Positions 33,705 through 43,200 of a stretch of 51,935 nucleotides of DNA are shown in pieces. The notes under the pieces were generated by a model. That model saw only the letters and a list, made by a program, of their open reading frames with translations. It ran no database searches and was not told the origin of the DNA. Made by a program: the position numbers and the translations under genes. The stretch spans positions 1 through 51,935 of the forward strand of contig JAHDHI010000031.1 in the NCBI GenBank assembly GCA_020631395.1, read 5' to 3'. The first letter of the stretch is position 1; each line of letters begins with the position of its first letter. This DNA comes from Bizionia sp. (lineage in GTDB: Bacteria > Bacteroidota > Bacteroidia > Flavobacteriales > Flavobacteriaceae).

Positions 33705-33746
33705 GCTAGGGCGTTTTTTCCCAAACGAGCGCTCTAGCTTTTTTTT
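33705..33746 (+). terminator. Strong intrinsic terminator / attenuator inside the cluster
   Basis: A 9-bp stem (33705-33713 with 33730-33738, one G-U pair) is followed by eight T. It lies between the DUF4331 pair and the TPR-TonB pair. No new promoter is seen in the 35 bases left before the TPR gene, so partial read-through is likely. Confidence 0.75.
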
Positions 33747-33781
33747 AGCAAACAACAAGAATCAACTAAAACAAACAAACA

Positions 33782-35065
33782 ATGAAAACAATTTATTCAC
33801 TTTTGGCAATAGTACTTCTCTTTAGTTGCAATACTAAGGCAGACAAGCAAATTACAAAGGCCACAGATTATGATGTTTTCTTGACTTCAGAAAACAACAA
33901 TTATACGAATGCCTTGAAAGAGGTCATATTTTGGACAAAAAAATTGAAGAGCACTCCAGGGCAATACCCCTACTTGGTCAAATTGGCTGGAGCCCAATCG
34001 CAATTGTTCCAAGCTACAGGAAACATAGCCAACCTGATCAAGGCAGAAGAACATTTGGTGGCATTGAACGAAAAAACGAAAAACACCAAATCCGGCTATC
34101 TAAGGGTTTTGGCAAGAAACTACATCTCACAACACCGTTTCAAGGACGCTTTGTCTCTTTTGAAACAGGCAGAGGTCTTGGCAGAAGATTTGAAGAGTAC
34201 GCAGAAAATGTTGTTTGATGTGTACATGGAACTAGGTGACGATGAAAAGGCAAAACATTATTTAGGACAAATAGTGGACTTCAACAGTTTCGATTACCTG
34301 ATCAGGACAGCAAAATGGAATGATCACAAGGGAAACCTGACTGCTGCAATAGAATATATGGAGAAAGCCTTGCAAAAGGCAGAAGCTTCAAAAAATAAAG
34401 ATTTGATGCAATGGTCGTATACCAATCTTGCTGATTTCTATGGCCATGACGGACAAATAGAAAAATCATACAATCATTATTTAAAGGCATTGAGTTTGAA
34501 TCCAGATGACTCCTATGCCAAAAAAGGCATCGCATGGATCGTGTATTCACACGAGCGCAACGCAGAGGAAGCATTGCGAATTCTAAACGCAATAACAAAA
34601 GACTACAATGCACCGGATTACTATTTGTTAAAAGCAGATATCTCAGAATTCTTGAATGATGAAGCTGGAAAGGAAGCCTTTATGGCAGAATACAAATTGG
34701 CTGTAAAGAACAAAGGCTATGGAGACATGTACAATGCCTACAATGTGAAATTGTACGCAGAAGAAAAGGAAAATGTAGACAAGGCAATCACAATGGCAGA
34801 AGAGGAAGTTGAAAATAGACCAACACCGCAATCGTACGATCTTTTGGCTTGGGCGCATTTCAATGACGGAAACAAGGAAGAAGCCTTGACCATAGTGAAC
34901 AATCACATCGCAGGCAAGACATTCGAGCCAGAAGTATTGTATCACATGGCAGAGATATACAAAGCAAACGACAACAAGGAAAAAGTAAAGCCATTGAAGG
35001 AAGAATTGATTACGGCAACTTATGAGTTAGGCCCTTTGATGGAAACAAAAATCAATCAGCTATAA
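33782..35065 (+). CDS. TPR lipoprotein
   Basis: This 427-residue protein has a lipoprotein signal (MKTIYSLLAIVLLFSC, Cys16) and repeated TPR helices across most of its length (for example GYLRVLARNYISQHRFKDAL and PDSYAKKGIAWIVYSHERNA). It is likely a periplasm-facing scaffold. Its stop is 1 base from the TonB receptor's start, so the two are coupled. Role in receptor assembly or substrate binding is inferred from position. Confidence 0.85.
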   Translation: MKTIYSLLAIVLLFSCNTKADKQITKATDYDVFLTSENNNYTNALKEVIFWTKKLKSTPGQYPYLVKLAGAQSQLFQATGNIANLIKAEEHLVALNEKTKNTKSGYLRVLARNYISQHRFKDALSLLKQAEVLAEDLKSTQKMLFDVYMELGDDEKAKHYLGQIVDFNSFDYLIRTAKWNDHKGNLTAAIEYMEKALQKAEASKNKDLMQWSYTNLADFYGHDGQIEKSYNHYLKALSLNPDDSYAKKGIAWIVYSHERNAEEALRILNAITKDYNAPDYYLLKADISEFLNDEAGKEAFMAEYKLAVKNKGYGDMYNAYNVKLYAEEKENVDKAITMAEEEVENRPTPQSYDLLAWAHFNDGNKEEALTIVNNHIAGKTFEPEVLYHMAEIYKANDNKEKVKPLKEELITATYELGPLMETKINQL

Positions 35066-35066
35066 A

Positions 35067-37316
35067 ATGAAAAGAAGAGAAAGATCTTTGTACGCAGCAA
35101 TATTCTTTATTTTTCTTCTAAACTTCAAAACAACGATTGCACAAGAAGTGAAAGGGTATGTCTACGATACGTTTACTCAACCTTTAAGTGCGGCGTATAT
35201 ATATAATTCAAATAGTAAAAACCACGCGCACACCGCAGAGAATGGTTATTTCATATTGGATGAAGGTAAGGTAGGAGATACATTGAGAATAGGGTTGCTA
35301 GGATTTACGAAACAAGAGATAATTTTAAGACAAGAAGACTTGGATGGAGATTTAAAAATATTTTTGGAAAGCAACATCTTCAAATTGGACGAGATCGTTT
35401 TGAAGGAAGAAGTGAATGTCCTGAACACATTCGTGAAATTGGACATTGCTTCCAACCCTATCAACTCCTCTCAAGAAGTCCTAAGGAAGGTGCCAGGATT
35501 AATCATTGGGCAGCATGCAGGTGGAGGAAAGGCAGAGCAAATATTCTTAAGGGGCTTCGACATAGACCATGGAACGGATATTTCCATAAATGTGGATGGC
35601 ATGCCAGTAAACAATGTCTCCCATGCTCATGGACAGGGATATAGCGACTTGCATTTTCTAATCCCCGAAACCATAAATGCAATAGATTTTGGAAAAGGGC
35701 CATATTATGCAGATGCGAAGGATTTTACCACTGCAGGTTATGTGGATTTCAAAACAAAGGACAGATTGGACAATAGCAGTGTAAAGCTATCCTATGGGAA
35801 GTTCAATACCATAAGGACTCTAGGGCTATTCAATCTAATGGACAAGAAAAAGAGTGGGAGCGCTTATTTTGGAATAGAATACATTGAAACAGATGGGCCA
35901 TTCAATAGCTCTCAGAATTTCAATAGGGTAAATGCGATAGGGAAATATACGGCCTATTTCAATGACAAGGACAAGCTGTCATTGACGACATCCCATTTCA
36001 ACAGTCGATGGGATGCCTCTGGACAAATACCGGAACGCGCAGTAAACAATGGAACAATAGATAGGTTCGGAGCCATAGATGACACGGAAGGAGGAAATAC
36101 GAGCAGATCGGTCATGAATGTAGAATACAAATCCTTCGTGGATGATCATACCACATTGAAGGCTAGCGCATTCTATACCCATTATGATTTCGAACTATAT
36201 TCCAATTTTACGTTCTTTTTGGAAGATTCAGAAAACGGAGATCAAATCAAACAACAGGAAAAAAGAGATACATATGGTTTCAATGCCGAGATAAAGAAGC
36301 AGAAGACTTTGGGCAATGCGGACTTGAATACAACTGTAGGTGCTGGATTGAGAACAGATAAGATAGATGACATAGAATTGTCACATACGTTGAATAGAAA
36401 CACCACACTCAATTTCATTCAATTGGGGGACGTCAATCAAACCAACATGTTTGCCTTTTATGATGCCGAATTCGATTTTGGAGCATTTAAAATCTCACCG
36501 GGCTTACGTTTGGAATATTTCAAATTCCTATATAACGATGCCTTGGCAGAAGACTATGAGACATTGTCGGAAACAGAAACGGCCATTTTGCCCAAACTGA
36601 AAATCCAGTACCAACAAAATGACAATTTGCAATGGTTCTTAAAGACAGGTGTGGGCTTTCACTCCAATGACACGAGAGTGGTCGTTAGCCAAGAAGGCAA
36701 AGACATTTTACCCAAGGCCTATGGAGTGGATTTGGGAACTGTATGGAAACCAATGCCAAAATTAGCTTTGAATGTAACGGCTTGGTACTTGTTTTTGGAA
36801 CAGGAATTCGTTTATGTGGGAGATGCAGGAGTTGTAGAGCCCAGCGGAAAAACGGAACGACTTGGTGTCGATCTGGGATTGAGATATCAATTGAACGACT
36901 ATTGGTATTTCGATACGGATGCCACGATAACGAAAGCTAGAAGCATCGATGAAAATGATGGGGAAGATTACATCCCCTTGGCACCAAGCTTCACATTGGT
37001 TGGAGGATTGGCCATTAAGGATTATAAAGGGTTTTCTGGAGTTTTACGTTACAGATACTTGGGTGATAGAGCTGCAAACGAAGACTATTCCGTCACGGCA
37101 AAAGGTTATTTCATCACCGATCTCAATTTGAATTATAGATTGAATAAGCATATGACATTGGGCATAGCCATGGAAAACATATTTGATGCAGAATGGAACG
37201 AAACACAATTTTTAACAGAATCACGTTTGCAAAATGAGGCAGAATCCGTAGAGGAAATTCATTTCACCCCAGGAACACCGTTCAATGCAAAAGCGATTTT
37301 GACCTATAGCTTTTAA
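35067..37316 (+). CDS. TonB-dependent outer membrane receptor
   Basis: This 749-residue protein has a signal peptide (MKRRERSLYAAIFFIFLLNF...TIAQ), a CarboxypepD-like domain (about 27-110, EVKGYVYDTFTQPLSAAYIY), a plug domain (about 115-235, with VLRKVPGLIIGQHAGGGKAE and RGFDIDHGTDISINVDG) and a beta-barrel ending in an aromatic residue (AKAILTYSF). It should take up a substrate with TonB energy. It is the last gene of the DUF4331 cluster. The substrate is unknown; the linked DUF4331 proteins offer no help, and no SusD is present. Confidence 0.88.
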   Translation: MKRRERSLYAAIFFIFLLNFKTTIAQEVKGYVYDTFTQPLSAAYIYNSNSKNHAHTAENGYFILDEGKVGDTLRIGLLGFTKQEIILRQEDLDGDLKIFLESNIFKLDEIVLKEEVNVLNTFVKLDIASNPINSSQEVLRKVPGLIIGQHAGGGKAEQIFLRGFDIDHGTDISINVDGMPVNNVSHAHGQGYSDLHFLIPETINAIDFGKGPYYADAKDFTTAGYVDFKTKDRLDNSSVKLSYGKFNTIRTLGLFNLMDKKKSGSAYFGIEYIETDGPFNSSQNFNRVNAIGKYTAYFNDKDKLSLTTSHFNSRWDASGQIPERAVNNGTIDRFGAIDDTEGGNTSRSVMNVEYKSFVDDHTTLKASAFYTHYDFELYSNFTFFLEDSENGDQIKQQEKRDTYGFNAEIKKQKTLGNADLNTTVGAGLRTDKIDDIELSHTLNRNTTLNFIQLGDVNQTNMFAFYDAEFDFGAFKISPGLRLEYFKFLYNDALAEDYETLSETETAILPKLKIQYQQNDNLQWFLKTGVGFHSNDTRVVVSQEGKDILPKAYGVDLGTVWKPMPKLALNVTAWYLFLEQEFVYVGDAGVVEPSGKTERLGVDLGLRYQLNDYWYFDTDATITKARSIDENDGEDYIPLAPSFTLVGGLAIKDYKGFSGVLRYRYLGDRAANEDYSVTAKGYFITDLNLNYRLNKHMTLGIAMENIFDAEWNETQFLTESRLQNEAESVEEIHFTPGTPFNAKAILTYSF

Positions 37317-38014
37317 TTGAAAAGCCATATGAATCCTTCATTGTGTTTTTATAGATATAGTTAACTAAAAGATAACCAACATATTTAGTTACTTCATTTT
37401 AAGGGTGAAGATAAAATTTTTAGTTTGTTTTTTTGTTGGTTGATTCGGAAAGTCACTTGTTTAACTTTTAAAATGGTTGGACAAGGACTTTCTTTTTTAT
37501 GGCATATTATTTCCTAACACTGGTTTTTGCATGTTGTCTTTAAACAATCAAGAGTGTTTCCATCTTCCAACTTTCTCGTAAATATTCAAAATGATCCCAT
37601 TTTAAAAGTCAATATATGATTCTTTCGATGCTTGCCAATTAATCCTTTTGATTCTTAAAAATGAAATAGGAATTGAGGTATGGACATTGAGAATGAAACT
37701 TGATTAGGTGTGAATCTTACTTTATACACAGCTTTAGTCTAAAGAATTCCTCGCAGCTCGCTACGGAATTGTTTATTCTCTTTGGGTTTAATTCCTCGAG
37801 ACTTGCCTCGCGCGAAGAGGAAAGTTTGAAAACGGATGGTTTCATTAATAAATATCTTCCGCTAAATGCCTGATGGGGATGCTCCATGGATTGTTTGCTT
37901 TTTTTGTTATTCAATAGTTTGGAATTCCTGAAGCTCAAATTATTTTAAAAGTATGTTTTGAGGTATCTATGATTTCAATTGGACAATGGTCAAGTCGATC
38001 AACGATACACATAA
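37317..38014. other. Intergenic region containing a possible repeat element
   Basis: There is no clear gene. It contains the element at 37717-37938. The rest is AT-rich and featureless to me, apart from the terminator that follows. Confidence 0.5.
37717..37938 (-). repeat. Probable interspersed intergenic element with small reading frame
   Basis: A minus-strand frame of 73 codons contains SSREASLEELNPKRINNS and ends ASCEEFFRLKLCIK. From memory, similar frames recur between genes in flavobacteria, which suggests a dispersed repeat rather than a gene. Two short hairpins lie inside (37745-37770, arms AATTCC/GGAATT; 37792-37822, arms TTCCTC/GAGGAA), rich in CG-containing words unlike their surroundings. 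Confidence 0.4.
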
Positions 38015-38065
38015 AAAATCCCCACCTTCCATTTTTTGATCAAAAAAATGGAAAGCGGGGATTTT
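38015..38065. terminator. Long bidirectional terminator
   Basis: An outer stem AAAATCCCC/GGGGATTTT (38015-38023 with 38057-38065) encloses a second stem, TTCCATTTTTTG with its complement. It lies 25 bases after the anti-sigma gene stop and also closes off the DUF4331-TonB cluster side. Confidence 0.75.
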
Positions 38066-38089
38066 AGTATTGTTTAAGTCTCCTATGTA

Positions 38090-38902
38090 TTAAGAAGCAT
38101 CAATGGCTCCCAAGGTATACAATTGTTCCAACGTCGGGCTCTCGCTTCCTCCAGTTGGTTCCAAGGTAATACCAAAGGCTTGGGATTCGTTGGTGTTTTC
38201 CAAAGAGAAAATCTTGTTGGCATCCGTTTTGAAGTCGTCTATTGTACCCAAGCTTGTAGGAGTCAAAGGATTTAATGCCAATGACCAAACTTGATATACC
38301 TTGCCTTCGGGAGGTTCAGGCAAACCTTGTAAATCAAAGAATACGGTTTTGTCCTGTTTGTTCCAATATGCTTTTGCATAAGCTTCAGGGTATACAGCTT
38401 GTCCGGCCAGAGGTACGGTAATGATGTCCTTGTCTCTGAATACGTTCAATATCTTTTTGGTATCTGCCAAATCGGAATTTATGTTTTCTATTTGTATTTC
38501 CAAGAATTCCTTGTCGATTTCCGCTGTATTCACCTGTGATTCCAATGCATTGTTTTGATTCGACATCCAAATCAGGGTTCCTCCCAAGATAATGGAAGCT
38601 GCCCATCCCGTATAGGCAAACCAATTGTTCTTTTGTTTGTTTATTGGGATAACTTTGGACTGTCCATCGTCATTGGATGAATCTAGTTTGTCTTGTATGG
38701 CTTCGTATATGACGTTTTTAATGTCTTTTGGAGCGGCACTGGCAGTTAATTTGATTATTGAAGCCTCAATGTCCATAACTTCCTTTGTGACTTCTGGGTA
38801 CTGTTGCATTAATGCATAAACCTCTCCGTTTTCTTTTTCAGAAAGGGATCCGGCAACGTAAAGTTCCAAAATTCCAGAGTCTATGTATGATTTGATATCC
38901 AT
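38090..38902 (-). CDS. RskA-like anti-sigma factor
   Basis: This 270-residue protein has a cytoplasmic anti-sigma head (about 1-75, SGILELYVAGSLSEKENGEV), one membrane helix (about 92-110, WFAYTGWAASIILGGTLIWM), a short coiled coil, and an extracytoplasmic RskA-type C-terminal domain (AKAYWNKQDKTVFFDLQGLP, then YQVWSLALNPLTP). It should bind and restrain the ECF sigma factor encoded just upstream until a signal releases it. Genes are 5 bases apart. The signal is unknown. Confidence 0.87.
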   Translation of the reverse strand: MDIKSYIDSGILELYVAGSLSEKENGEVYALMQQYPEVTKEVMDIEASIIKLTASAAPKDIKNVIYEAIQDKLDSSNDDGQSKVIPINKQKNNWFAYTGWAASIILGGTLIWMSNQNNALESQVNTAEIDKEFLEIQIENINSDLADTKKILNVFRDKDIITVPLAGQAVYPEAYAKAYWNKQDKTVFFDLQGLPEPPEGKVYQVWSLALNPLTPTSLGTIDDFKTDANKIFSLENTNESQAFGITLEPTGGSESPTLEQLYTLGAIDAS

Positions 38903-38907
38903 TTGAT

Positions 38908-39441
38908 CTATTCTAAGACTATTTGTCTTAAGTTGTTTATACAGTTTCTATTTCTCGTTTTAATCGTACCTATCGGTATCTCCATCTTTTCGGCTGCTTC
39001 CTTTTGGGTGTAACCCTTGAAATAAAGCAATTCGATAACCTCTTTGCATTTCTGCGGCAAGTTTCCAACAAATTTGGAAATGCCTATCGCATCTGTTTTT
39101 TTGTCTAGACTTTCATGCGTTGGTATGATATCTACGAAAAATTGGGCATCAAGGTTTTTCGCACTGTTTTTGAAGCTTTTGGATCTCGTTTTATCAATGG
39201 CTGTGTTTCTGGCAATGTTTAGAATCCAAGTGAAAAAACGTCCTTTTTTAGCATCGTAGGAATCAGATTTGTGCCAAGCCTTGATGAAAACATCTTGCAT
39301 CAATTCTTCGGCAATGTCATTATTTCTAACAATGTTGAAAATGACACCATGCATGCTTTCGCTATACATGTCATACAATGTTTTGAAAGCTCTTTCGTCT
39401 TTCTGTTTGAATTTAGCAATGAGTGTATCCAGTTGTACCAA
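38908..39441 (-). CDS. ECF RNA polymerase sigma factor
   Basis: This 177-residue sigma factor has region 2 (about 12-85, with AEELMQDVFIKAWHKSDSY and FFTWILNIARNTAIDKTRS) and region 4 (about 120-170, YFKGYTQKEAAEKMEIPIGT). Length is normal. The start is TTG at 39441; no ATG fits upstream before a stop. It is paired with the RskA-like anti-sigma factor downstream. Regulon unknown; many such factors control stress responses. Confidence 0.9.
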   Translation of the reverse strand: MVQLDTLIAKFKQKDERAFKTLYDMYSESMHGVIFNIVRNNDIAEELMQDVFIKAWHKSDSYDAKKGRFFTWILNIARNTAIDKTRSKSFKNSAKNLDAQFFVDIIPTHESLDKKTDAIGISKFVGNLPQKCKEVIELLYFKGYTQKEAAEKMEIPIGTIKTRNRNCINNLRQIVLE

Positions 39442-39461
39442 AATATATTTGAGATTTGAGG

Positions 39462-39539
39462 TTAGTCTGTAATGTATGAATCAAAGCTAAGCATAATTAT
39501 AAATAAAAAAATAGCTGCCAAGTAGGGGAACTTTTTCAT
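39462..39539 (-). CDS. Possible 25-residue hydrophobic peptide
   Basis: A frame from ATG at 39539 reads MKKFPYLAAIFLFIIMLSFD and five more residues. It looks like a signal or membrane peptide on its own, directly before the sigma gene. It could be a leader peptide or membrane small protein. A longer frame to 39677 exists but overlaps the YceI gene and is unlikely. Confidence 0.3.
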   Translation of the reverse strand: MKKFPYLAAIFLFIIMLSFDSYITD

Positions 39540-39586
39540 ATTGTGACAGATGTAATCATCTGTTGAGTTTAATTTTTTTTTAGGAA

Positions 39587-40210
39587 TCAACCTTTTCTTA
39601 GGAAGGTGTTTACCTCGATGGCTACGTCCTCCCATGTCTTGCTTACTCCATCTGTGCCTTTGTGAAGATCGAAACAAGCCTTGCTCAATACTTCCAAGGC
39701 ACCCAATGCATCCCAGTCTTTCAAGAGCATCGTTCCTTTCATGCTTACGCGCCTTTCTTCAGTTATCGTCACATCCAACGGCAAATCGTTGGTCACGCCA
39801 TTCATTGTAATGGAAGCAACATATTTGTTGTTGTCGTTTTTAATGGTTCCCTTTAAAAATTCCGTGTCCAGCATGGCTCCAAAAAATGAGGCTTTCAACT
39901 TTGCATCTCTACTTTCGTCTTTGGTGAACAAACTGCTTACAGGAATGGAGAAACTTAAATTGTTCAGTGCTTCCTGAGGAGTGGATCCCGTCTTGTTTTC
40001 AAAGTTCAAAACATTGAATTGACCACCGACGGCTTTTTTATCCGTAGTTTTATAGGCTGTCCATTTTACTGATGTAGCTTCGGGTTTTACAACGAATTTT
40101 TCAGTTGTAGCCGTTTCAGTCGTAGGATCGGTTTTAGTCTCTTTTTTGTCATTTTTACATGATGTTAAGCCTAACGACAGGACAATTAACAATATGTTTA
40201 TTCTATTCAT
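39587..40210 (-). CDS. YceI-family lipoprotein
   Basis: This 207-residue protein has a lipoprotein signal (start at 40210, MNRINILLIVLSLGLTSC, Cys18) and a YceI lipocalin-like barrel (TSVKWTAYKTTDKKAVGGQF at the start). Further family patterns are 'VSSLFTKDESRDAKLKASFF' and 'FLKGTIKNDNNKYVASITM'. YceI proteins bind isoprenoid or other lipophilic ligands in the periplasm. The start at 40228 (MKKLKK) is also open, but the internal ATG gives the cleaner signal. It lies upstream of the sigma factor gene. Confidence 0.85.
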   Translation of the reverse strand: MNRINILLIVLSLGLTSCKNDKKETKTDPTTETATTEKFVVKPEATSVKWTAYKTTDKKAVGGQFNVLNFENKTGSTPQEALNNLSFSIPVSSLFTKDESRDAKLKASFFGAMLDTEFLKGTIKNDNNKYVASITMNGVTNDLPLDVTITEERRVSMKGTMLLKDWDALGALEVLSKACFDLHKGTDGVSKTWEDVAIEVNTFLRKG

Positions 40211-40251
40211 TTTCTTTAGTTTTTTCATTAAAAAAATAAAGTTAAGTATTT

Positions 40252-43200
40252 TTAATCCAAACTAAACGATTTGGTGTCTTTAAATTCAGAAACCTTTAAA
40301 TCCTCAATGGTACTACGATAAGATTTCCAATCCTCCTTGTAAAAGGAATTGATTCTATCCAATAAGTCATTCAAGCTTTTCTTGGCTTGTCTTATCAAGG
40401 TGGTTTCTGTGGTTGTTATTCCATTTTTTCTAGAACTTATGTAGTTTCTGGCTTTGCTGAAGCGGGATCTTACAGTCGGTAGGTTGCTTCGAGTGATGCC
40501 TTGGCGTTTGTCCACTTTGCCAAAATAGATGGCCAAGATGGAGTCTATTTCCTTTATGATGTCCTTTGAAGCTTTTATTTCCTCTTTGTATTGCTTGGCA
40601 TCTAGGCTTTTCAGGTCTTTTTGATACTTTGAAGCCGTATTTTTACTTTCAACCAATTGCTTTATGGCATTGGAGGCCGTTTGTTGCATGGATTCCATTG
40701 CTTTCAAAGCAGTATGGATCTCATCGGTGTTGGATGGGGAAACCTTTATCCTTGGATCGTTCTCTACGGTTATCCGTGCTTCGGAAGTTTGGTCTCCATA
40801 GTGCATGACTACACGATAGGTTCCAGGTTTAACGGAAACGCCACTTGGTTCCCTTTTGCTTTTGCTAATTGTCTTCGAAGCTCTTCTTTTTCCACTTTCA
40901 CGCAAGAACCAAGTCCACTTGTGAATTCCTGTTTCCTTTGGGGTTTTACGTTTCAAGGTTCTTGTCAAACGGTCACCATCATAGATTTTCATTGTGATGG
41001 AATCCCATTTTACGACATTGTCATCTTTGTCGACTTCTTCATTCTCCTCTTCCTTGTCTGCTTCCTTTTTTTCCTTTGAAGGCTTGCTCACCTTCAGGTA
41101 ATAGGAGAATTTTGCTCCAAAGGATCTATTTTCACCATTGTATGTCGCATCACCACCAAAACGACTACCTGTAGGCTGTTGGTACAAAGCCTTGTAGGCT
41201 GTTGGAGGAGAGAAGAGCATTATTTTCTTGTCGAGTATTTGTTTGTTCTTGGCAATGGCTCGCAAAGGACGAATGTCATCCAACACCCAAGCCGCCCTCC
41301 CGAAAGTTCCGATCACCAGATCATGCTCCCGAGGCTGAATGACCAAGTCCTTTACAGGTACGGTAGGGAATCCTTCCGTCCATTTGGTCCATTTTTTTCC
41401 TGCATTCGTGGATATGTATAGGCCATCATCCGTTCCCAAGAACAAGAGATTGGGTTCTTCCGTATCCTCAATGATGCACAAGGCATAGCTTTTTACATCT
41501 TCGACATCGACGATGCGCTCCCACGTCTTCCCGTAATTTTTCGTGCGATAGGCATATGGTGCATAGTTGAAGCGTCTATAGTCGTTGGCAACCAAAAGTA
41601 CTTCGCCCTTGTTCTTGTTGGAAGCCTTTATTTGTACGATCCAACTCCCTTTGGGTAGACCTTTGAGGTTGTTGGAGACTTCTGTCCACGAATTGCCGCC
41701 GTTTAGGGTAATGTGGACACGACCATCATCCGTACCTACCCAAAGCATGTCTTTTTCCAATGGAGAAGGCTCTATCACCAAAATGGTACAGTGGTTTTCT
41801 GCTCCAGTGGCATCTATGGTCAAGCCACCACTATCCCTCTGCTTTTGTTTTTCGGGATCGTTGGTGGTTAGATCCGGTGAAATTATTTTCCAGGTATCCC
41901 CTTTGTCATTGGATTGGTGTACGAATTGACTTCCAAAGTAAACCCTGTCATTGTCGAAAGGATCTATGTTTATTGCAGCATTCCAATTGAAACGCAATCG
42001 TACATCTGCATTTGGGTGCGTTGGTCGTACCGTATAATTGTTTCCAGTTTGCCAATCGTAACGACTAACATAGCCTTGTTGGCTCATCGTCCATCCATAT
42101 CTGGAATCGTCTTTGTCCGGTATTACGTCGAAACCGTCTCCAAAGGAGAGTTCTTGCCAGTATGAGTTTCTTATGCCTTGAGAGCGCCAAACATAGGCTG
42201 GCCCTCTCCATGAACCATTGTCTTGCATTCCCCCATATACATTGTAAGGAGTCTCATTGTCCACATTTATGTGATAGAACTGTGCTACAGGCAAGTTCCC
42301 GATGAAGCGCCAATGTTTCCCGCCATCTTTTGTAATGTTTAGCCCACCATCGTTGCCATCTATCATGAAATCACCATTTTCTGGGTGAATCCACCATGCG
42401 TGATGGTCTGGATGCACGCCATTGCTTACCCCATAGGCAGGCATCAATTGGGTGAAATTCTTCCCACCGTCCTCACTGACGTTTATGTAGGTGAATACGG
42501 AATAGACGCGGTTTTCGTTTTGTGGATCCACATAGATTTCCGAGTAATAGAAAGGCCTATTGCCAATGTCACTCTTGTCATTGATCTTTGTCCAGTTGAA
42601 GCCGCCATCCTCACTCTTGTACAAGGCATTCTTTTTGGCTTCTACGAGCGCATAGACGATATTGGGTTTGTTTCTAGCTATGGCTACGCCGATGCGCCCC
42701 AAATCTCCTTTGGGAAACCCCTCTTCTTCAGTTATTTTTTTCCAAGTATTTCCACCATCGTGCGTAATGTGCAATCCAGATCCTTTTCCTCCAGAGTTGA
42801 AAAACCATGGTTCTCGTTTGTGTTCCCACAAGGTTGCTATCAATTTATTTGGATTCGTCGGATCCATCACTAAATCTGCGGCTCCAGTTTTCGCATTCGC
42901 ATACAATATCTTGGACCAAGTCTTTCCTCCATCAATCGTTTTGTAAATACCTCTTTCAGGATGCTCTCCCCAAGGAGATCCAATGGCCGCAACATATACC
43001 GTATTCGGGTTTGTGGGATCTACGATGATGCGATGTATGTGACGTGTCTTTTCCAAACCCATGGAGAGCCAATTCTTTCCGCCATCCAAAGACTTGTAGA
43101 TGCCATAGCCACCATTCAAACTGTTTCTTGGATTGCCTTCACCAGTACCTACCCATATAACGCTTGGGTTGGATTGCTGTATTGCAACTGCCCCAATGGA

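Noticed and set aside
39462-39677. 71-codon minus frame extending over the YceI gene end
   Set aside because: It overlaps the end of a well-supported gene in another frame. Only the last 25 codons are a possible peptide.
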